From Lentibacillus populi (GTDB taxonomy: Bacteria > Bacillota > Bacilli > Bacillales > Amphibacillaceae): a stretch of DNA of 64,000 bases. Positions 1 to 9,721 of this stretch are shown piece after piece (the first letter of the stretch is position 1; every line of letters starts with the position of its first letter). Under the pieces are notes generated by a model, which was not told where the DNA came from, did not search any database, and saw nothing but the letters and a program-made list of their open reading frames with translations. Position numbers and translations under genes: made by a program. The DNA lies in NCBI GenBank assembly GCA_014642895.1, contig BMJD01000014.1, forward strand, positions 18,082 through 82,081, read 5' to 3'.

Positions 1-79
1 GAGAGAATCCAAATTATACGTTATCTAATATCTTACTTCCAGCATCTGACCTCTGGCTTCTGATCTCCGACCCCCGGTA

Positions 80-1180
80 TCATACATTAAACCGGAAATG
101 AATAACATCCCCGTCCTGCACAACATAATCCTTTCCTTCCAATCGGACTTTTCCATTTTCACGAGCTTGTGCCATTGACCCTGCAGCAATCAGATCATCG
201 TAGGAAACTGTTTCTGCGCGAATAAACCCTCGTTCAAAATCAGTATGAATGATTCCAGCTGCTTGTGGTGCTTTAATGCCTTTCCGGAATGTCCATGCCT
301 TTACTTCCTGTTCACCCGCTGTAAAGTATGTCGCAAGCCCTAACAGGCTGTACGAGGCCTTAATGAGCTTATCAAGGCCTGATTCCCGAATACCCAATTC
401 CTCAAGAAACATTTCCTTTTCATCCTGATCAAGCTCGGCAATTTCTTCTTCAATTTTGGCGCAAACCACAATCACCTCGGCATTTTCACTTGCCGCGTAA
501 TCTTTAACCTTTTGCACATTTTCATTTATCCCGGGGTCGGCAACTTCATCTTCCTTTACATTGGCAACATACAACGTTGGTTTACTTGTTAATAGATGAA
601 GACCTTTGACAATGTTCCACTGTTCATCATTGAATTCCAAGGCACGTGCAGGTATTTCCTCTTCAAACGCCGTCTTTAATTTGCTAAGCACCTCATATTC
701 AAGAACAGCATTCTTGTCCTTCTGCCTTGCCAGTTTTTCCACCCGTTGATATCGTTTATTAACTGTTTCCAAATCAGCTAAAATCAGCTCGAGATTAATA
801 ATTTCAATATCATCGATTGGATCGACTTTACCTGATACATGGGTAATATTTTCATCTTCAAAACAACGGACAACCTGACAAATCGCATCAACCTGGCGAA
901 TGTGGGATAAAAATTGATTTCCCAAACCTTCTCCTTTACTTGCACCTTTCACAATACCTGCAATATCAGTAAATTCAAATGCAGTCGGTACAGTCTTTTT
1001 CGGATTCACTAATTCTGTTAATTTATTTAAGCGATCGTCTGGAACTTCGACAATTCCAACATTCGGGTCGATCGTTGCAAACGGATAATTAGCTGCTTCT
1101 GCTCCCGCCTGCGTAATTGCATTAAATAACGTAGATTTCCCTACGTTTGGAAGTCCGACAATTCCTGCTGTTAAAGACAT
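80..1180 (-). CDS. ychF: Redox-regulated ATPase YchF (Obg-like)
   Basis: 366 residues, the usual family length. It opens with the P-loop GLPNVGKST near residue 9. Where other GTPases carry NKxD it has the YchF-type NVKE motif near residue 208, the change that lets the family prefer ATP. A TGS domain fills the last 85 or so residues and ends in the usual FRFNV. Members bind ribosomes and act in translation and stress responses in the cytosol. The start is an ATG preceded by AAGGAGTG. In Bacillus this gene also sits left of oriC, so context agrees. The call is secure; the exact physiological role is not settled for the family. Confidence 0.97.
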   Translation of the reverse strand: MSLTAGIVGLPNVGKSTLFNAITQAGAEAANYPFATIDPNVGIVEVPDDRLNKLTELVNPKKTVPTAFEFTDIAGIVKGASKGEGLGNQFLSHIRQVDAICQVVRCFEDENITHVSGKVDPIDDIEIINLELILADLETVNKRYQRVEKLARQKDKNAVLEYEVLSKLKTAFEEEIPARALEFNDEQWNIVKGLHLLTSKPTLYVANVKEDEVADPGINENVQKVKDYAASENAEVIVVCAKIEEEIAELDQDEKEMFLEELGIRESGLDKLIKASYSLLGLATYFTAGEQEVKAWTFRKGIKAPQAAGIIHTDFERGFIRAETVSYDDLIAAGSMAQARENGKVRLEGKDYVVQDGDVIHFRFNV

Positions 1181-1391
1181 TCAACTTTCACTCCTTAAGG
1201 ATTCCATTCCATGAACGCGTTCGATATACCAATTATAAGTACAAGCCTGTAAATTGACAAGTTATCAAAAAGCAAAAATAGGCATTCCAAGATGCCCATT
1301 TTTGCCTGCATGTAATACAAAATTCAATTTTCTACTTCGCTAACCTACGTAAAATGCCATTTCTAAGGAAAAAAATTAATTTTACATGTTT

Positions 1392-1589
1392 TTATTCCGC
1401 TGCTTTTTCCAATACCTTCTTCAGCTTCTTGGTAAATTCTTTTCGCGGAATCATCACACTATGGTCACAACCGAGACATTTGATCCGAATATCCATCCCC
1501 ATGCGAATAATCTTCCAGCGGTTCTCCCCGCACGGATGCTGTTTTTTCATTTGCACAATATCATATAAACCAAACTCCTTATCCACCAT
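1392..1589 (-). CDS. DUF951 family small protein
   Basis: 65 residues, small and basic, with a CLGC pair plus one more cysteine (HPCGENRW), suggesting a small zinc-binding fold. The pattern of an N-terminal YDIVQMKKQHPCG and a central IRIKCLGCDHSVMIPR is that of the DUF951 family, which lies beside the MscS/ychF genes near oriC in many Bacilli. The ATG follows an AGGAAGG ribosome site, and the gene begins about 20 bases after the end of the channel gene, so the two are probably co-transcribed. Function is unknown. The open frames on the opposite strand here are shadows. Confidence 0.85.
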   Translation of the reverse strand: MVDKEFGLYDIVQMKKQHPCGENRWKIIRMGMDIRIKCLGCDHSVMIPRKEFTKKLKKVLEKAAE

Positions 1590-1609
1590 ACGTGAAACCT
1601 TCCTTTCTC

Positions 1610-2521
1610 CTATTCTTGATCGCCTTCCCGCAGCCGTCGTTGTTCTCCTTCACCTTCTAATGCAGTAGGAGTTTCATGACGGGTATACATGACGAGCCTT
1701 GGTGCTGGAATTTCAATACCTTCTTTATATAGTCTTTCTTTCACTTCTTTACGGATAATTCGCGCCCCTGCCCATTGGTATACTGGCAGCGTTTCAGCAA
1801 TAACACGAATAACGTAATGGGACGTCTCTAAAGCCTGAATACCGTGAATTGTCGGTGTCGCAACAATTTCTTCATATTTTCCAGGCAAATTCTCAATAAC
1901 CTCTTCAATTATTCGTTCAGCAGCCGGTATGTCACTTTCATACGGTACATTTATATCAACAACCGCCAAACCATTATGAACGGAATAATTGGTAACCTGT
2001 GTAATATTGCCATTTGGAATTACGTGCTGTTCACCTGTCCAGCTCACGATTTTCGTTGTTCGAATCCCAATTTCTTCGACGGTCCCTTCCGCATTGGATG
2101 TAATAACATAATCACCTACTGAAAATTGGTCTTCGAAAATAATGAAGAAACCGGAAATAATATCCCGTACCAGATTTTGGGCACCAAACCCAATTGCCAG
2201 CCCTGCAACACCAGCGCCTGCTAATAGGGCTCCTACATTTAGTTTAAATACATTGTCCAATATCATAATAAGTGCAGCAAAGTAGACTGTATAGGTTAGC
2301 ATGTTTTGAACTAGCTTTTTAAGTGTTGTTTCTCTACGTTCGGTTATCTTAAATGGGCCACGTTGTTTGTTTTTGAATAGGCGATCAATGATCTTTTTGC
2401 CAACTCGAACAATAATCATCGATACCACAACAATTAACACAACATTATACACTGCCTCAGCAATTGCTAACCACAAATCTGCGCCAGTTATGTAATCCCA
2501 AAAATCATTAAGCTCCTTCAA
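1610..2521 (-). CDS. MscS-family mechanosensitive channel
   Basis: Small-conductance mechanosensitive channel of the YkuT type, releasing solutes through the membrane on hypo-osmotic shock. Two hydrophobic segments are followed by the pore helix region rich in Gly/Ala (LLAGAGVAGLAIGFGAQ) and the FEDQFSVGDYV beta domain that define the family, then a soluble C-terminal domain with an acidic tail. I chose the TTG at 2521, which has GGGGG seven bases upstream. The frame stays open to a TTG at 2617, which would add 32 residues and begin just after the ykvI-like stop. It lies between that gene and the DUF951 gene on the same strand. Confidence 0.9.
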   Translation of the reverse strand: MKELNDFWDYITGADLWLAIAEAVYNVVLIVVVSMIIVRVGKKIIDRLFKNKQRGPFKITERRETTLKKLVQNMLTYTVYFAALIMILDNVFKLNVGALLAGAGVAGLAIGFGAQNLVRDIISGFFIIFEDQFSVGDYVITSNAEGTVEEIGIRTTKIVSWTGEQHVIPNGNITQVTNYSVHNGLAVVDINVPYESDIPAAERIIEEVIENLPGKYEEIVATPTIHGIQALETSHYVIRVIAETLPVYQWAGARIIRKEVKERLYKEGIEIPAPRLVMYTRHETPTALEGEGEQRRLREGDQE

Positions 2522-2623
2522 GTTGATACCCCCAAAACCTGCAAATTCATAATGGATGTTATTCCATCTATGAATAAAGTTTACAACAATATAAAGGATA
2601 TGGAAAGAAATGAACAAGTTACA

Positions 2624-3646
2624 TCACACCCTTTTATCCACTTTATTCCAAATAGGGTATAAAAGCAGGCGTGTCAATACATACAAGTTAAGTAAGCCAT
2701 AAATTGGATAAATATACGTGATCAGTGTGGAAAAGCCCAATGTAGTTAAAGGAACCATAATAAGCAGGATCACCATAACCAGTAACCATAATGGTATATT
2801 CACGTATTTCTTTAATCTGGTTACAATTCCCATTATCCCTGCAGCAGCCGTTGTAAAGATAGCAAACCAGAGAAGAATCGACATAAAAACGAGCATTGCA
2901 AATGGATAGTGTTTCAGAATCGCAAACAATGGAATTTCATACAAAAGCAGCTCATCGGCAATCTGAATTAAACTATTGTTATAAACATAAGAAATGACTC
3001 CTAAAATCGCTCCACTTCCTATACAGGCGATCCAAATCTCTCCCTTTGAATGGATTTTATTTCCAATTGCTCCAAGCACAGCGATCAATGGCAAAATATT
3101 CAAGGCCGTAAATGGAAAAGCAGCCGTCCAGTTCCGTTGTTCATGCCAATGGGCAAAAAGGGAAAGCTCCTGATCAAATGTAAACAAAAGCAAAATATAT
3201 AACAAGCCACCTAGTAATAACGGTAAAATAAGCTGGTTTATCGATAAAATTCCATTGATATCTTTTAAGAATAACAGAATAAGGACAATAACAATGAAAA
3301 AGACTCCCCACCAATATGAGAAATTAAATGCTTGTCCGGTCGCACCACTGCCGGCGATCATGACAACTGTTGTCGTACACAAATAAAGAAAAATCATGAT
3401 ATCGTAAACTCCCGTTAGCTTCCTGCCAACAATATCACGGAGTATTGGCAAATAATCGGTAGACTTTCGCTGAAAGCTTAAATTTAAGATCACATATATT
3501 GAGATAGTAAAAAATACCGCAAACAAAAGAATAGCCAGTCCGCTTTCATGACCAAAAAACTGCCATAATTCCCTTCCCGAAGCATATCCGGCACCAATCG
3601 TTGTTCCAATAATCAAAAACATCCACTTCAGACCAGCTCTGAGCAT
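2624..3646 (-). CDS. YkvI-family membrane transporter-like protein
   Basis: 340 residues with about ten hydrophobic segments. The N-terminus IGTTIGAGYASGRELWQFFG is the typical start of the YkvI family, remote relatives of the amino acid/polyamine transporter fold; the Gly-rich first helix is like the unwound substrate helix of those carriers. The substrate is not known. GGAGG lies seven bases before the ATG. It is the first gene of a minus-strand unit with the MscS channel and DUF951 gene, divergent from yyaC, with about 90 bases between them for both promoters. Confidence 0.85.
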   Translation of the reverse strand: MLRAGLKWMFLIIGTTIGAGYASGRELWQFFGHESGLAILLFAVFFTISIYVILNLSFQRKSTDYLPILRDIVGRKLTGVYDIMIFLYLCTTTVVMIAGSGATGQAFNFSYWWGVFFIVIVLILLFLKDINGILSINQLILPLLLGGLLYILLLFTFDQELSLFAHWHEQRNWTAAFPFTALNILPLIAVLGAIGNKIHSKGEIWIACIGSGAILGVISYVYNNSLIQIADELLLYEIPLFAILKHYPFAMLVFMSILLWFAIFTTAAAGIMGIVTRLKKYVNIPLWLLVMVILLIMVPLTTLGFSTLITYIYPIYGLLNLYVLTRLLLYPIWNKVDKRV

Positions 3647-3734
3647 TTCATTTCCTCCAATAATTGTAGTATATATGTATACTTCATTCTTTAAATCCGT
3701 ATACTAATACCAATATGTTTGTGGAGGATAAGCT

Positions 3735-4361
3735 ATGAATCTAAAAAAGCGTTTTACAGTAAAAAATGAAGTTTTCAAGATGGCCTATACAGATCCCGAC
3801 CTGCTCGAAATAATGTGTGAAAAACTTATCTCATGGCTTCCGGCAATCCCGCAGGAATATGTCGTTGTTTGTATCGGTACAGATCGTTCGACTGGTGATG
3901 CGCTTGGCCCGTTAATCGGTACCTTTTTTACAGAATTAAAACCAAAACATATGAGTGTCTATGGAACATTAAATGAACCAGTTCACGCTACCAATTTGGC
4001 AAGCTATGTACAGCTTATTAAACGAAAACACCATAAACCATTTATCATTGCGGTTGATGCCTGTTTAGGGAAAAGCAATTCGGTTGGTTCCCTTATTACC
4101 GGAATCGGGTCAATAAAACCCGGTGCCGCATTAAATAAACCGCTGCCGCCGATAGGGGATATTCATATCACTGGTGTTGTAAATATTAGTGGATTCATGG
4201 AATATTCGATATTGCAAAATACCAGATTATCAATTGTCGTAGAAATGGCCAAAAAAATTGCTGCCATATTAGACCAGATCGATCAACGGTTAACATACGG
4301 CCAAACACTTCCAGCGGTTATTTCCCCTAGAAATATTGCACCATCAACCGCTGATATATAG
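3735..4361 (+). CDS. yyaC: Sporulation protein YyaC (DUF1256)
   Basis: 208 residues. The core VVCIGTDRSTGDALGPLIG, then VDACLG and GVVNISGFMEY, match the YyaC family, related in fold to the germination protease Gpr and expressed during sporulation in Bacillus. The gene is placed as in Bacillus subtilis, in the block left of oriC next to the parB/parA genes. It is the only plus-strand gene of the left arm. The ATG follows GGAGGATAAGCT. Its 3' flank holds copy A of the structured repeat family. The role as a spore protease-like or assembly protein is inferred from the family. Confidence 0.9.
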   Translation: MNLKKRFTVKNEVFKMAYTDPDLLEIMCEKLISWLPAIPQEYVVVCIGTDRSTGDALGPLIGTFFTELKPKHMSVYGTLNEPVHATNLASYVQLIKRKHHKPFIIAVDACLGKSNSVGSLITGIGSIKPGAALNKPLPPIGDIHITGVVNISGFMEYSILQNTRLSIVVEMAKKIAAILDQIDQRLTYGQTLPAVISPRNIAPSTADI

Positions 4362-4389
4362 GATCAATATACATTTTTTCTTGGATTAG

Positions 4390-4590
4390 AAAAGCGTAAG
4401 CGCCCGTTTAGCAACGTACAAACTGGAGCACTCCGCAATGAGATAAAGGAAACACGGTGAGCTGGAAGCGAACCGATGTTGACTTATCGTAGTGAAGGAG
4501 TGTGAAGTTTGCTAGTTGCTGGGCGCTGGAGCTGGACATGGCCAACTCTGACGTAAGCAGAATAGAGCCTAAATTTTTATACTTCTTTAC
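4390..4590 (+). repeat. Structured dispersed repeat, copy A (short form)
   Basis: Starts about 28 bases after the yyaC stop. It shares its ends and core blocks with copies at 19.4, 21.7 and 42.6 kb. The ends pair over about 150 bases: AGCGCCC with GGGCGCT, a bulged GTTT, AGCAAC with GTTGCT, CAAACT with AGTTTG, then CACTCC with GGAGTG. The core blocks GAGATAAAGGAAACA and CGAACCGATGTTGACTT are retained, but the internal hairpin region of the long copies is missing. The 3' border resembles the other copies (TTTTTATACTTCTTTAC). Function unknown. Confidence 0.8.
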
Positions 4591-4597
4591 TTAAAAC

Positions 4598-4648
4598 AAA
4601 AAGACTGTCGCAAACAATACGATCTTACAGTTTGCGACAGTCTTTTTG
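4598..4648. terminator. Bidirectional intrinsic terminator
   Basis: Arms AAAGACTGTCGCAAAC and GTTTGCGACAGTCTTT with a short loop and runs of A before and T after, so it can stop transcription from yyaC/repeat A on the plus strand and from the DUF554 gene on the minus strand. Confidence 0.85.
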
Positions 4649-4665
4649 AACATCTTTTTGAAAAC

Positions 4666-5370
4666 TTAAAAAAGCTGATAAATATAATAAACTAAACCCA
4701 CCGTTATGATGGAAGGCAACAAATTTCCAATTCGAATACTGGTTAATTTTAATAAATTTAAGCCAATAGCAACAATCATCAATCCGCCTACTGCTGTAAG
4801 CTCAGTAATAAAGCCATCTAAAAACGGCTTCGGCAGCCAATTTTCTATTTGGGTTGCCAGGAGTGCAATCGAACCTTGATAAATAACGACAGGCAACACG
4901 GAAAAAATAACTCCAAATCCTAATGTTGTTGTTAACACAAGTGCCACAAATCCATCAATGATGCCCTTTGTGATTAATATTTCATGGTCCCCTCTTATTC
5001 CACTGTCTAGCGCGCCAATTACCGACATTGCCCCAATGACAAAAATAAGCGATGCTGTGACAAAGCCCTGTGCCACACTAAAATTGTCATCTTTTGTCGT
5101 AAACTTGCTGCCAATCCATCCACCTAAACGATTCAGACCTTCTTCAACATGAATAAATTCTCCAATTATTGCACCACTTAATAGACTTAATAAGACAATC
5201 ACAATATTATCCACCTGTAAGGCCATTTGCAAACCAATTAAAATAACAGCAAGTCCTATTCCATGCATAACTGTTTCTTTATAACGTTCCGGTATCTTTG
5301 TGAAAAACAGACCAATTAAACTTCCTGCAATGATACATATACCATTTACTATTGTTCCAAATAAAGCCAT
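4666..5370 (-). CDS. DUF554 family membrane protein
   Basis: 234 residues with about six to seven membrane segments. The start MALFGTIVNGICIIAGSLIG and the middle FVIGAMSVIGALDSGIRGDHE are typical of the DUF554 (YdfK/YqgA-like) family, whose transport substrate is not established. The ATG has GGAGATG upstream, and the gene follows the cysteine desulfurase-like gene after about 20 bases on the same strand, so the two probably form one transcript ending at the terminator near 4.6 kb. No function beyond an integral membrane protein can be read from the sequence. Confidence 0.85.
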   Translation of the reverse strand: MALFGTIVNGICIIAGSLIGLFFTKIPERYKETVMHGIGLAVILIGLQMALQVDNIVIVLLSLLSGAIIGEFIHVEEGLNRLGGWIGSKFTTKDDNFSVAQGFVTASLIFVIGAMSVIGALDSGIRGDHEILITKGIIDGFVALVLTTTLGFGVIFSVLPVVIYQGSIALLATQIENWLPKPFLDGFITELTAVGGLMIVAIGLNLLKLTSIRIGNLLPSIITVGLVYYIYQLF

Positions 5371-5390
5371 TGCTACATCTCCAATTGTAA

Positions 5391-6545
5391 TTAAGTTTCA
5401 TTATAAGCCGCTGTTATTTCCGTTATTGCCTGAAGAAACGCCTTTACTTCTTCTTCTGTATTGTAAATACCGAGACTTGCTCTTACTAACCCCTGGTCTG
5501 TTGTTTTTAACATTTCATGGGTTAGCGGACTGCAATGTAAGCCCGCCCGCACAGCAATATCATAATGTGAATCAAGAATCATCGCAATTTCTTGTGAATC
5601 CACGTTCATAATATTAAAGGCTACTATCGGCATTCGTTGCTCACCTTCATTCGGACCATAGCACTTAACTTCGGGAATTTCTTGCAATCCTCGATACAAC
5701 TGTTTTGTCAGCAATGTTTCACGTGGAACATTTTCATTTTTCCTTTGCTCATAGACACAAAAAGCTGCATAAAGTCCGGCTATCCCCGGCGTATTTAATG
5801 TACCACTCTCCAATCGCTCCGGCCACTGATCAGGCTGATTTGGGTTTTCTGAAAAGCTGCCTGTTCCGCCATGATGAATAGGTTCTAAATCCATGTCACT
5901 TTCAACAAGCAGCATGCCGGTCCCCTGTGGGCCTAACAATCCTTTATGCCCTGGAAAAGCAAGCATATCTATTCCCTGCTGTTTCATATTTATTGTCAGA
6001 TGCCCAGCTGTTTGTGAAGCATCAACTAATGTTAATAGACGATGTCGTTTTGCCAATTCGATAATTTTATCAAGCGGCATTAATGTTCCTGTAACATTGG
6101 ACGCATGTGTCATGGCGACTAATTTCGTCTCCGGTTGTACTGCATTTGCAATATCTTGAATAAAAGCAGTTTCATTCCCTTTCCATTCGATATACGTAAC
6201 GCTGACACCATATTTGTTTTTTATGTACTCAAGCGGTCGGCGGATAGAATTATGCTCGAATGAAGTTGAAATAATATGATCGCCTTTTTGCCATGGCAAT
6301 CCCTTTATTGCCTGATTTAGTGCTACTGTAGCATTCGGATAGAAAAGTGTTTTTTTCGGATTGCTGCAGCCAAATAATTCGGCTGCTTTTATCCGTGTTT
6401 GACTGATTACTTTGGCAGCTCTTCTTGCTAGTACATGTCCTCCCCTGCCAGGGTTCGCCCCAAATTCATTCATAACTTTTACCATTGCCTCGATTACTTC
6501 TGGTGGTTTTGGAAAGGATGATGCAGCCTGATCAAAATATATCAT
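5391..6545 (-). CDS. Cysteine desulfurase family protein (class V aminotransferase fold)
   Basis: 384 residues, PLP-dependent. It starts MIYFDQAASSFPKPPEV. FPGHKGLLGPQGTG carries the Schiff-base lysine, and AGLHCSPLTHEM has a cysteine in the position of the catalytic loop that takes sulfur from cysteine in IscS/SufS relatives. The length and motifs fit the branch often found singly in Firmicutes, apart from the suf cluster; its sulfur acceptor cannot be told from here. The ATG follows AAGGGGGAAA. A parS-type sequence lies inside the coding region at 5715-5730. It is co-directional with the DUF554 gene. Confidence 0.88.
   Translation of the reverse strand: MIYFDQAASSFPKPPEVIEAMVKVMNEFGANPGRGGHVLARRAAKVISQTRIKAAELFGCSNPKKTLFYPNATVALNQAIKGLPWQKGDHIISTSFEHNSIRRPLEYIKNKYGVSVTYIEWKGNETAFIQDIANAVQPETKLVAMTHASNVTGTLMPLDKIIELAKRHRLLTLVDASQTAGHLTINMKQQGIDMLAFPGHKGLLGPQGTGMLLVESDMDLEPIHHGGTGSFSENPNQPDQWPERLESGTLNTPGIAGLYAAFCVYEQRKNENVPRETLLTKQLYRGLQEIPEVKCYGPNEGEQRMPIVAFNIMNVDSQEIAMILDSHYDIAVRAGLHCSPLTHEMLKTTDQGLVRASLGIYNTEEEVKAFLQAITEITAAYNET
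5715..5730. promoter_or_regulatory. parS site inside the cysteine desulfurase-like gene
   Basis: TGTTTCACGTGGAACA matches the Bacillus parS consensus (read from the other strand, TGTTNCACGTGAAACA) with the variable position as C/G. It lies about 0.9 kb downstream of parB and is expected to load ParB (Spo0J) for SMC recruitment and segregation. Confidence 0.8.
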
Positions 6546-6573
6546 GTCCGTTTCCCCCTTACATTAGTGATAG

Positions 6574-6615
6574 AAAAAAGACTGACGTTAGCCATTCTAG
6601 TACTTAGTCAGTCTT
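6574..6615 (-). terminator. Intrinsic terminator after parB
   Basis: On the minus strand AAGACTGAC and GTCAGTCTT form a stem followed by a T run, just after the parB stop. It separates the parA-parB unit from the cysteine desulfurase-like gene. Confidence 0.8.
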
Positions 6616-6628
6616 CCAGTTATTTAAA

Positions 6629-7465
6629 TTAATCTTCCAGTGATTCGATAATTCTCTCTAAATCTTCATCCGAATAAAATTCAATTTCTATTTTCCCTTT
6701 TCGTTTGCCTCGTTGAATCTTAACGGATGTACCAAATCTATCGCGTAACATAGATTCTCGTTCCAGTATAAAAATATCTTTTTTCGGCTTTTCCTTTTTC
6801 TTGCCCGGCTGTTTATTTAATTGAACAATTAGTTGTTCCACTTGCCGGACATTCAATTTTTCTTTGCGAATTTTATTTACGAATGGAATAAGTTTACTTT
6901 TATCCTTCAAGCCCAATAAAGCTCGACCATGCCCCATCGAAAGCTCGCCATTATTAATGTAAGCAATAACTTGATCTGGTAATGACAGCAATCGAACAAT
7001 ATTGGCTATATGGGATCTGCTTTTCCCTAGTCGTTGTGATAAAACCTCCTGAGTTATGTGTAATTCATTCATTAAATTAGCGTAAGCATGCGCTTCCTCA
7101 ATTGGTGTTAAATCTTCACGCTGCAAATTTTCCAGCAAGGCAAGCTCCATCATTTTTTCATCGGTTAATTCCTTAACAATAACAGGAATCGTTTCTAATC
7201 CTGCTTCCTTTGCTGCTCTAAACCGTCGTTCGCCAACAACAATTTCGTACCCTTTAATGCTTTCCCGAACAATTAGCGGCTGAATAATACCATATTGAAG
7301 AATAGATTCCTTTAATTCCTCAATCGCATCTGCATGAAATGTCTTTCTAGGTTGATAAGGATTTGGTCTGCATTCATTAATCGAGACTTTTTGAATGTTG
7401 GCTTCATCCTTTTCCTCTATCTCAGGGAAAAATGCATTAATACCTTTACCTAACCCTCTCGCCAC
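6629..7465 (-). CDS. parB: Chromosome partitioning protein ParB / Spo0J
   Basis: 278 residues. The order is an N-terminal CTPase region with the GERRFRAAK motif (near residue 77) and [14 protein letters not shown], a central helix-turn-helix ([23 protein letters not shown]) that reads parS, and a C-terminal dimer domain. ParB loads at parS, spreads as a clamp and recruits SMC; with ParA it controls origin segregation and, in sporulating relatives, sporulation entry. It starts at a GTG overlapping the parA end by 20 bases, which implies translational coupling. Two parS sites lie within 2.3 kb. Confidence 0.97.
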   Translation of the reverse strand: MARGLGKGINAFFPEIEEKDEANIQKVSINECRPNPYQPRKTFHADAIEELKESILQYGIIQPLIVRESIKGYEIVVGERRFRAAKEAGLETIPVIVKELTDEKMMELALLENLQREDLTPIEEAHAYANLMNELHITQEVLSQRLGKSRSHIANIVRLLSLPDQVIAYINNGELSMGHGRALLGLKDKSKLIPFVNKIRKEKLNVRQVEQLIVQLNKQPGKKKEKPKKDIFILERESMLRDRFGTSVKIQRGKRKGKIEIEFYSDEDLERIIESLED

Positions 7466-8219
7466 TATTCATCACTTCCTTCGCTAATTCAAGATATACT
7501 TCAGCACCTCTTGACTTTGGATCATACGTAATGATCGGTTGACCGTGACTAGGAGCTTCGCCTAGACGGATATTCCTTGGAATGACAGATTTATAAACTT
7601 TATTCTGGAAATACTTTTTCACCTCTTCGATAACTTGAATACCCAGGTTTGTCCGTGCATCCAGCATTGTTAGCAGTACGCCTTCAATCATTAACTGTTT
7701 ATTCAAGTGTTTTTGTACCAAACGAATTGTATTCAACAGTTGACTAAGTCCCTCAAGTGCATAATATTCACATTGCACAGGAATCAATACCGTATCAGAA
7801 GAAGTCAGTGCATTGATCGTTAATAGTCCTAATGATGGCGGACAGTCGATAATAATATAATCATACTTATCTTTAAGACTATCTAATGCTTTCTTTAAAC
7901 GAATTTCACGTGATATCGTTGGTACCAATTCAATTTCTGCCCCTGCCAGCTGAATGGTAGCAGGTATAATGTCCATGTTTTCAACATTAGTAGCAACACA
8001 AACTTCCTCGGCAGGTAAATCCTCAACAAGTACATTGTAAACACATTGATCCATGTCAGCTTTATTAATTCCGACTCCACTTGTAGCATTACCTTGTGGG
8101 TCAATGTCAACAAGCAATACTTTTTTATCCAAATACGCCAGACAAGCACTTAAGTTGACCGATGATGTTGTTTTTCCAACGCCACCCTTTTGATTTGCTA
8201 TGGCGATTATTTTACCCAT
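7446..8219 (-). CDS. parA: ParA/Soj chromosome partitioning ATPase
   Basis: 257 residues from the ATG. It has the deviant Walker [16 protein letters not shown] near residue 10, the Walker A' [12 protein letters not shown] and Walker [15 protein letters not shown]. It acts with ParB on origin segregation and, in Bacillus, regulates DnaA. The frame is open to a GTG at 8231, but that codon lies inside the ribosome site AGGTGGGTG, so the ATG at 8219 is the better start. It is the first gene of the parA-parB unit, with noc upstream on the same strand. Confidence 0.97.
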   Translation of the reverse strand: MGKIIAIANQKGGVGKTTSSVNLSACLAYLDKKVLLVDIDPQGNATSGVGINKADMDQCVYNVLVEDLPAEEVCVATNVENMDIIPATIQLAGAEIELVPTISREIRLKKALDSLKDKYDYIIIDCPPSLGLLTINALTSSDTVLIPVQCEYYALEGLSQLLNTIRLVQKHLNKQLMIEGVLLTMLDARTNLGIQVIEEVKKYFQNKVYKSVIPRNIRLGEAPSHGQPIITYDPKSRGAEVYLELAKEVMNSGERVR

Positions 8220-8323
8220 GTTGTCACCCACCTAAAAAAACTCTATACTTTTCATTTTATCATCTTTTTAATAGAAAGAACTAATTTTTTTACTTTGTTA
8301 GCAAAAAGTAATTTAGGAGGCTG

Positions 8324-8364
8324 CAAAAAAATAACCTAAAATACCCATCAAAAATAGATGGGTA
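8324..8364 (-). terminator. Possible terminator after noc
   Basis: Stem TACCCATC/GATGGGTA directly downstream of noc on the minus strand. The following sequence is T-rich but interrupted, so its strength is uncertain. Confidence 0.45.
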
Positions 8365-8389
8365 GATTAAGTATTTTTTTATACATCCT

Positions 8390-9247
8390 TTATTTCTTTT
8401 TCGGGATCTTAATTGTGATCTGATAGTATTCATCCAAATCCTTTTCATCTGTTTCCACATTGATACCTGTGTCGGAGACCATATTTAATGACTGACGAAT
8501 GGTGTTCATGGCAATTCGGATATCCTTATTTACACCTTTTAATTTTGGACGCTTCTTTTTCTTATCTTCTTTCGTGTCCTCAAGTTTAGTAATTCGTTCT
8601 TCTGTCTGTTTCACATTTAAATCTTTTTCTAAAATTTCCTGTAAAATTTTCTCCTGTTTTTCGGGTTCCTTAAGCTTAATCAATGCTCTTGCATGCCGTT
8701 CCGTTATCGTTTTCTCCAACAAAGCGTACTGTACACTTTCCGGCAATTTTAACAATCGTAATTTGTTTGCAATTGTCGATTGGTTTTTCCCTAACCGTTG
8801 TGCCAAAGCCTCTTGAGTTAATGAGTGAAGCTCCAATAGTTTTGCATATGCGGAGGCTTCCTCAATTACTGTCAGTTCTTCACGCTGCAAGTTCTCAATC
8901 AATGCAACAGAAGCTGTTTCTGCATCCGTCATTTCCCGAATGATAACAGGTGCCTTTTCCCATTCCAATAATTGAACAGCACGCCATCGTCGTTCACCAG
9001 CAATCAGTTCATAGGATTCATCATCTATCTTTCTGACAACAATCGGCTGGATCATTCCATGTGTATGTATCGTTTGCGCTAATTCCTTTATTTTTTCTTC
9101 ATTAAATATGGATCTGGGTTGAAATCGGTTTGGTTCTATATTTTTAACCGGGATTTGAATTACTTCATCCGGTTGATACGTCTCTTCCCCTGTTTCCGGA
9201 TCTGTTTTTTCTCCCAACCCAAAGATACGGTTAAAAGGCTGCAACAT
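8390..9247 (-). CDS. noc: Nucleoid occlusion protein Noc
   Basis: 285 residues, a ParB paralogue. The N-terminus [14 protein letters not shown] is the amphipathic membrane-targeting helix of Noc, absent in ParB. Then come the CTP-binding [23 protein letters not shown] and a helix-turn-helix ([23 protein letters not shown]). Noc binds Noc-binding sites on the chromosome and keeps the division ring off the nucleoid. I saw no full Noc-binding palindrome in this window. The gene order rsmG, noc, parA, parB is that of Bacillus. Paralogy with parB (6629-7465) is clear over the whole central part. Confidence 0.95.
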   Translation of the reverse strand: MLQPFNRIFGLGEKTDPETGEETYQPDEVIQIPVKNIEPNRFQPRSIFNEEKIKELAQTIHTHGMIQPIVVRKIDDESYELIAGERRWRAVQLLEWEKAPVIIREMTDAETASVALIENLQREELTVIEEASAYAKLLELHSLTQEALAQRLGKNQSTIANKLRLLKLPESVQYALLEKTITERHARALIKLKEPEKQEKILQEILEKDLNVKQTEERITKLEDTKEDKKKKRPKLKGVNKDIRIAMNTIRQSLNMVSDTGINVETDEKDLDEYYQITIKIPKKK

Positions 9248-9287
9248 TATCAGACACCACCTTTAGTCTAAAACTTTACTGATAGAA

Positions 9288-9420
9288 GATGTTCAAAAAG
9301 TCCGGTAAAAAGGACATCAATGATTCCAGCTGGCTTGTCACTTTGCCTCGAACTTCGATGTACAGGACGTTCTAGAGTCAGCATTACAACAGAACATTTC
9401 AAATTTAACCGACCTCATTC
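9288..9420. repeat. Short dispersed element upstream of noc (GTTCAAAAAGTC type)
   Basis: Begins GATGTTCAAAAAGTCCGGTA, closely like the right arm of the element at 19911-20040 read on the other strand. A shorter piece with the same opening lies near 9656. It fills the region upstream of noc, so it may affect its transcription. Its right border is not clear. Confidence 0.45.
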
Positions 9421-9475
9421 CTTTTTATCGTCTTCTTAAACACAAATTAAATACAAAGCGGCAAAACTATAGAAA

Positions 9476-9491
9476 TGTTTCACGTGAAACA
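9476..9491. promoter_or_regulatory. Perfect parS site
   Basis: TGTTTCACGTGAAACA, an exact match to the Bacillus parS consensus, extended by AAA/TTT to a 22-base palindrome. It lies between noc and rsmG in an otherwise gene-free stretch of about 470 bases. Confidence 0.93.
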
Positions 9492-9721
9492 TTTTTAGCA
9501 ATAGTGTAGAGAAATTTAATATAATAAAAAAGAAAATAATAATGCGCTAACATATTGTAAATTCACCGCACTTGTAAACTATTACTATTCCTGATCATAT
9601 TCTACCATAGATAGGACTAGAAAAGTATGGGGGAGCTAAAAATTTATTATCAGGGATGTTCAAAAGGTCAGCAAATGATAAGCAGCCACTTTTGAACTCG
9701 CATTATCAGTTCCAATACAAA

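Noticed and set aside
8390..9250. Noc-binding site near noc
   Set aside because: Only half-sites such as ATTTCCCG were seen; no full palindrome was found.
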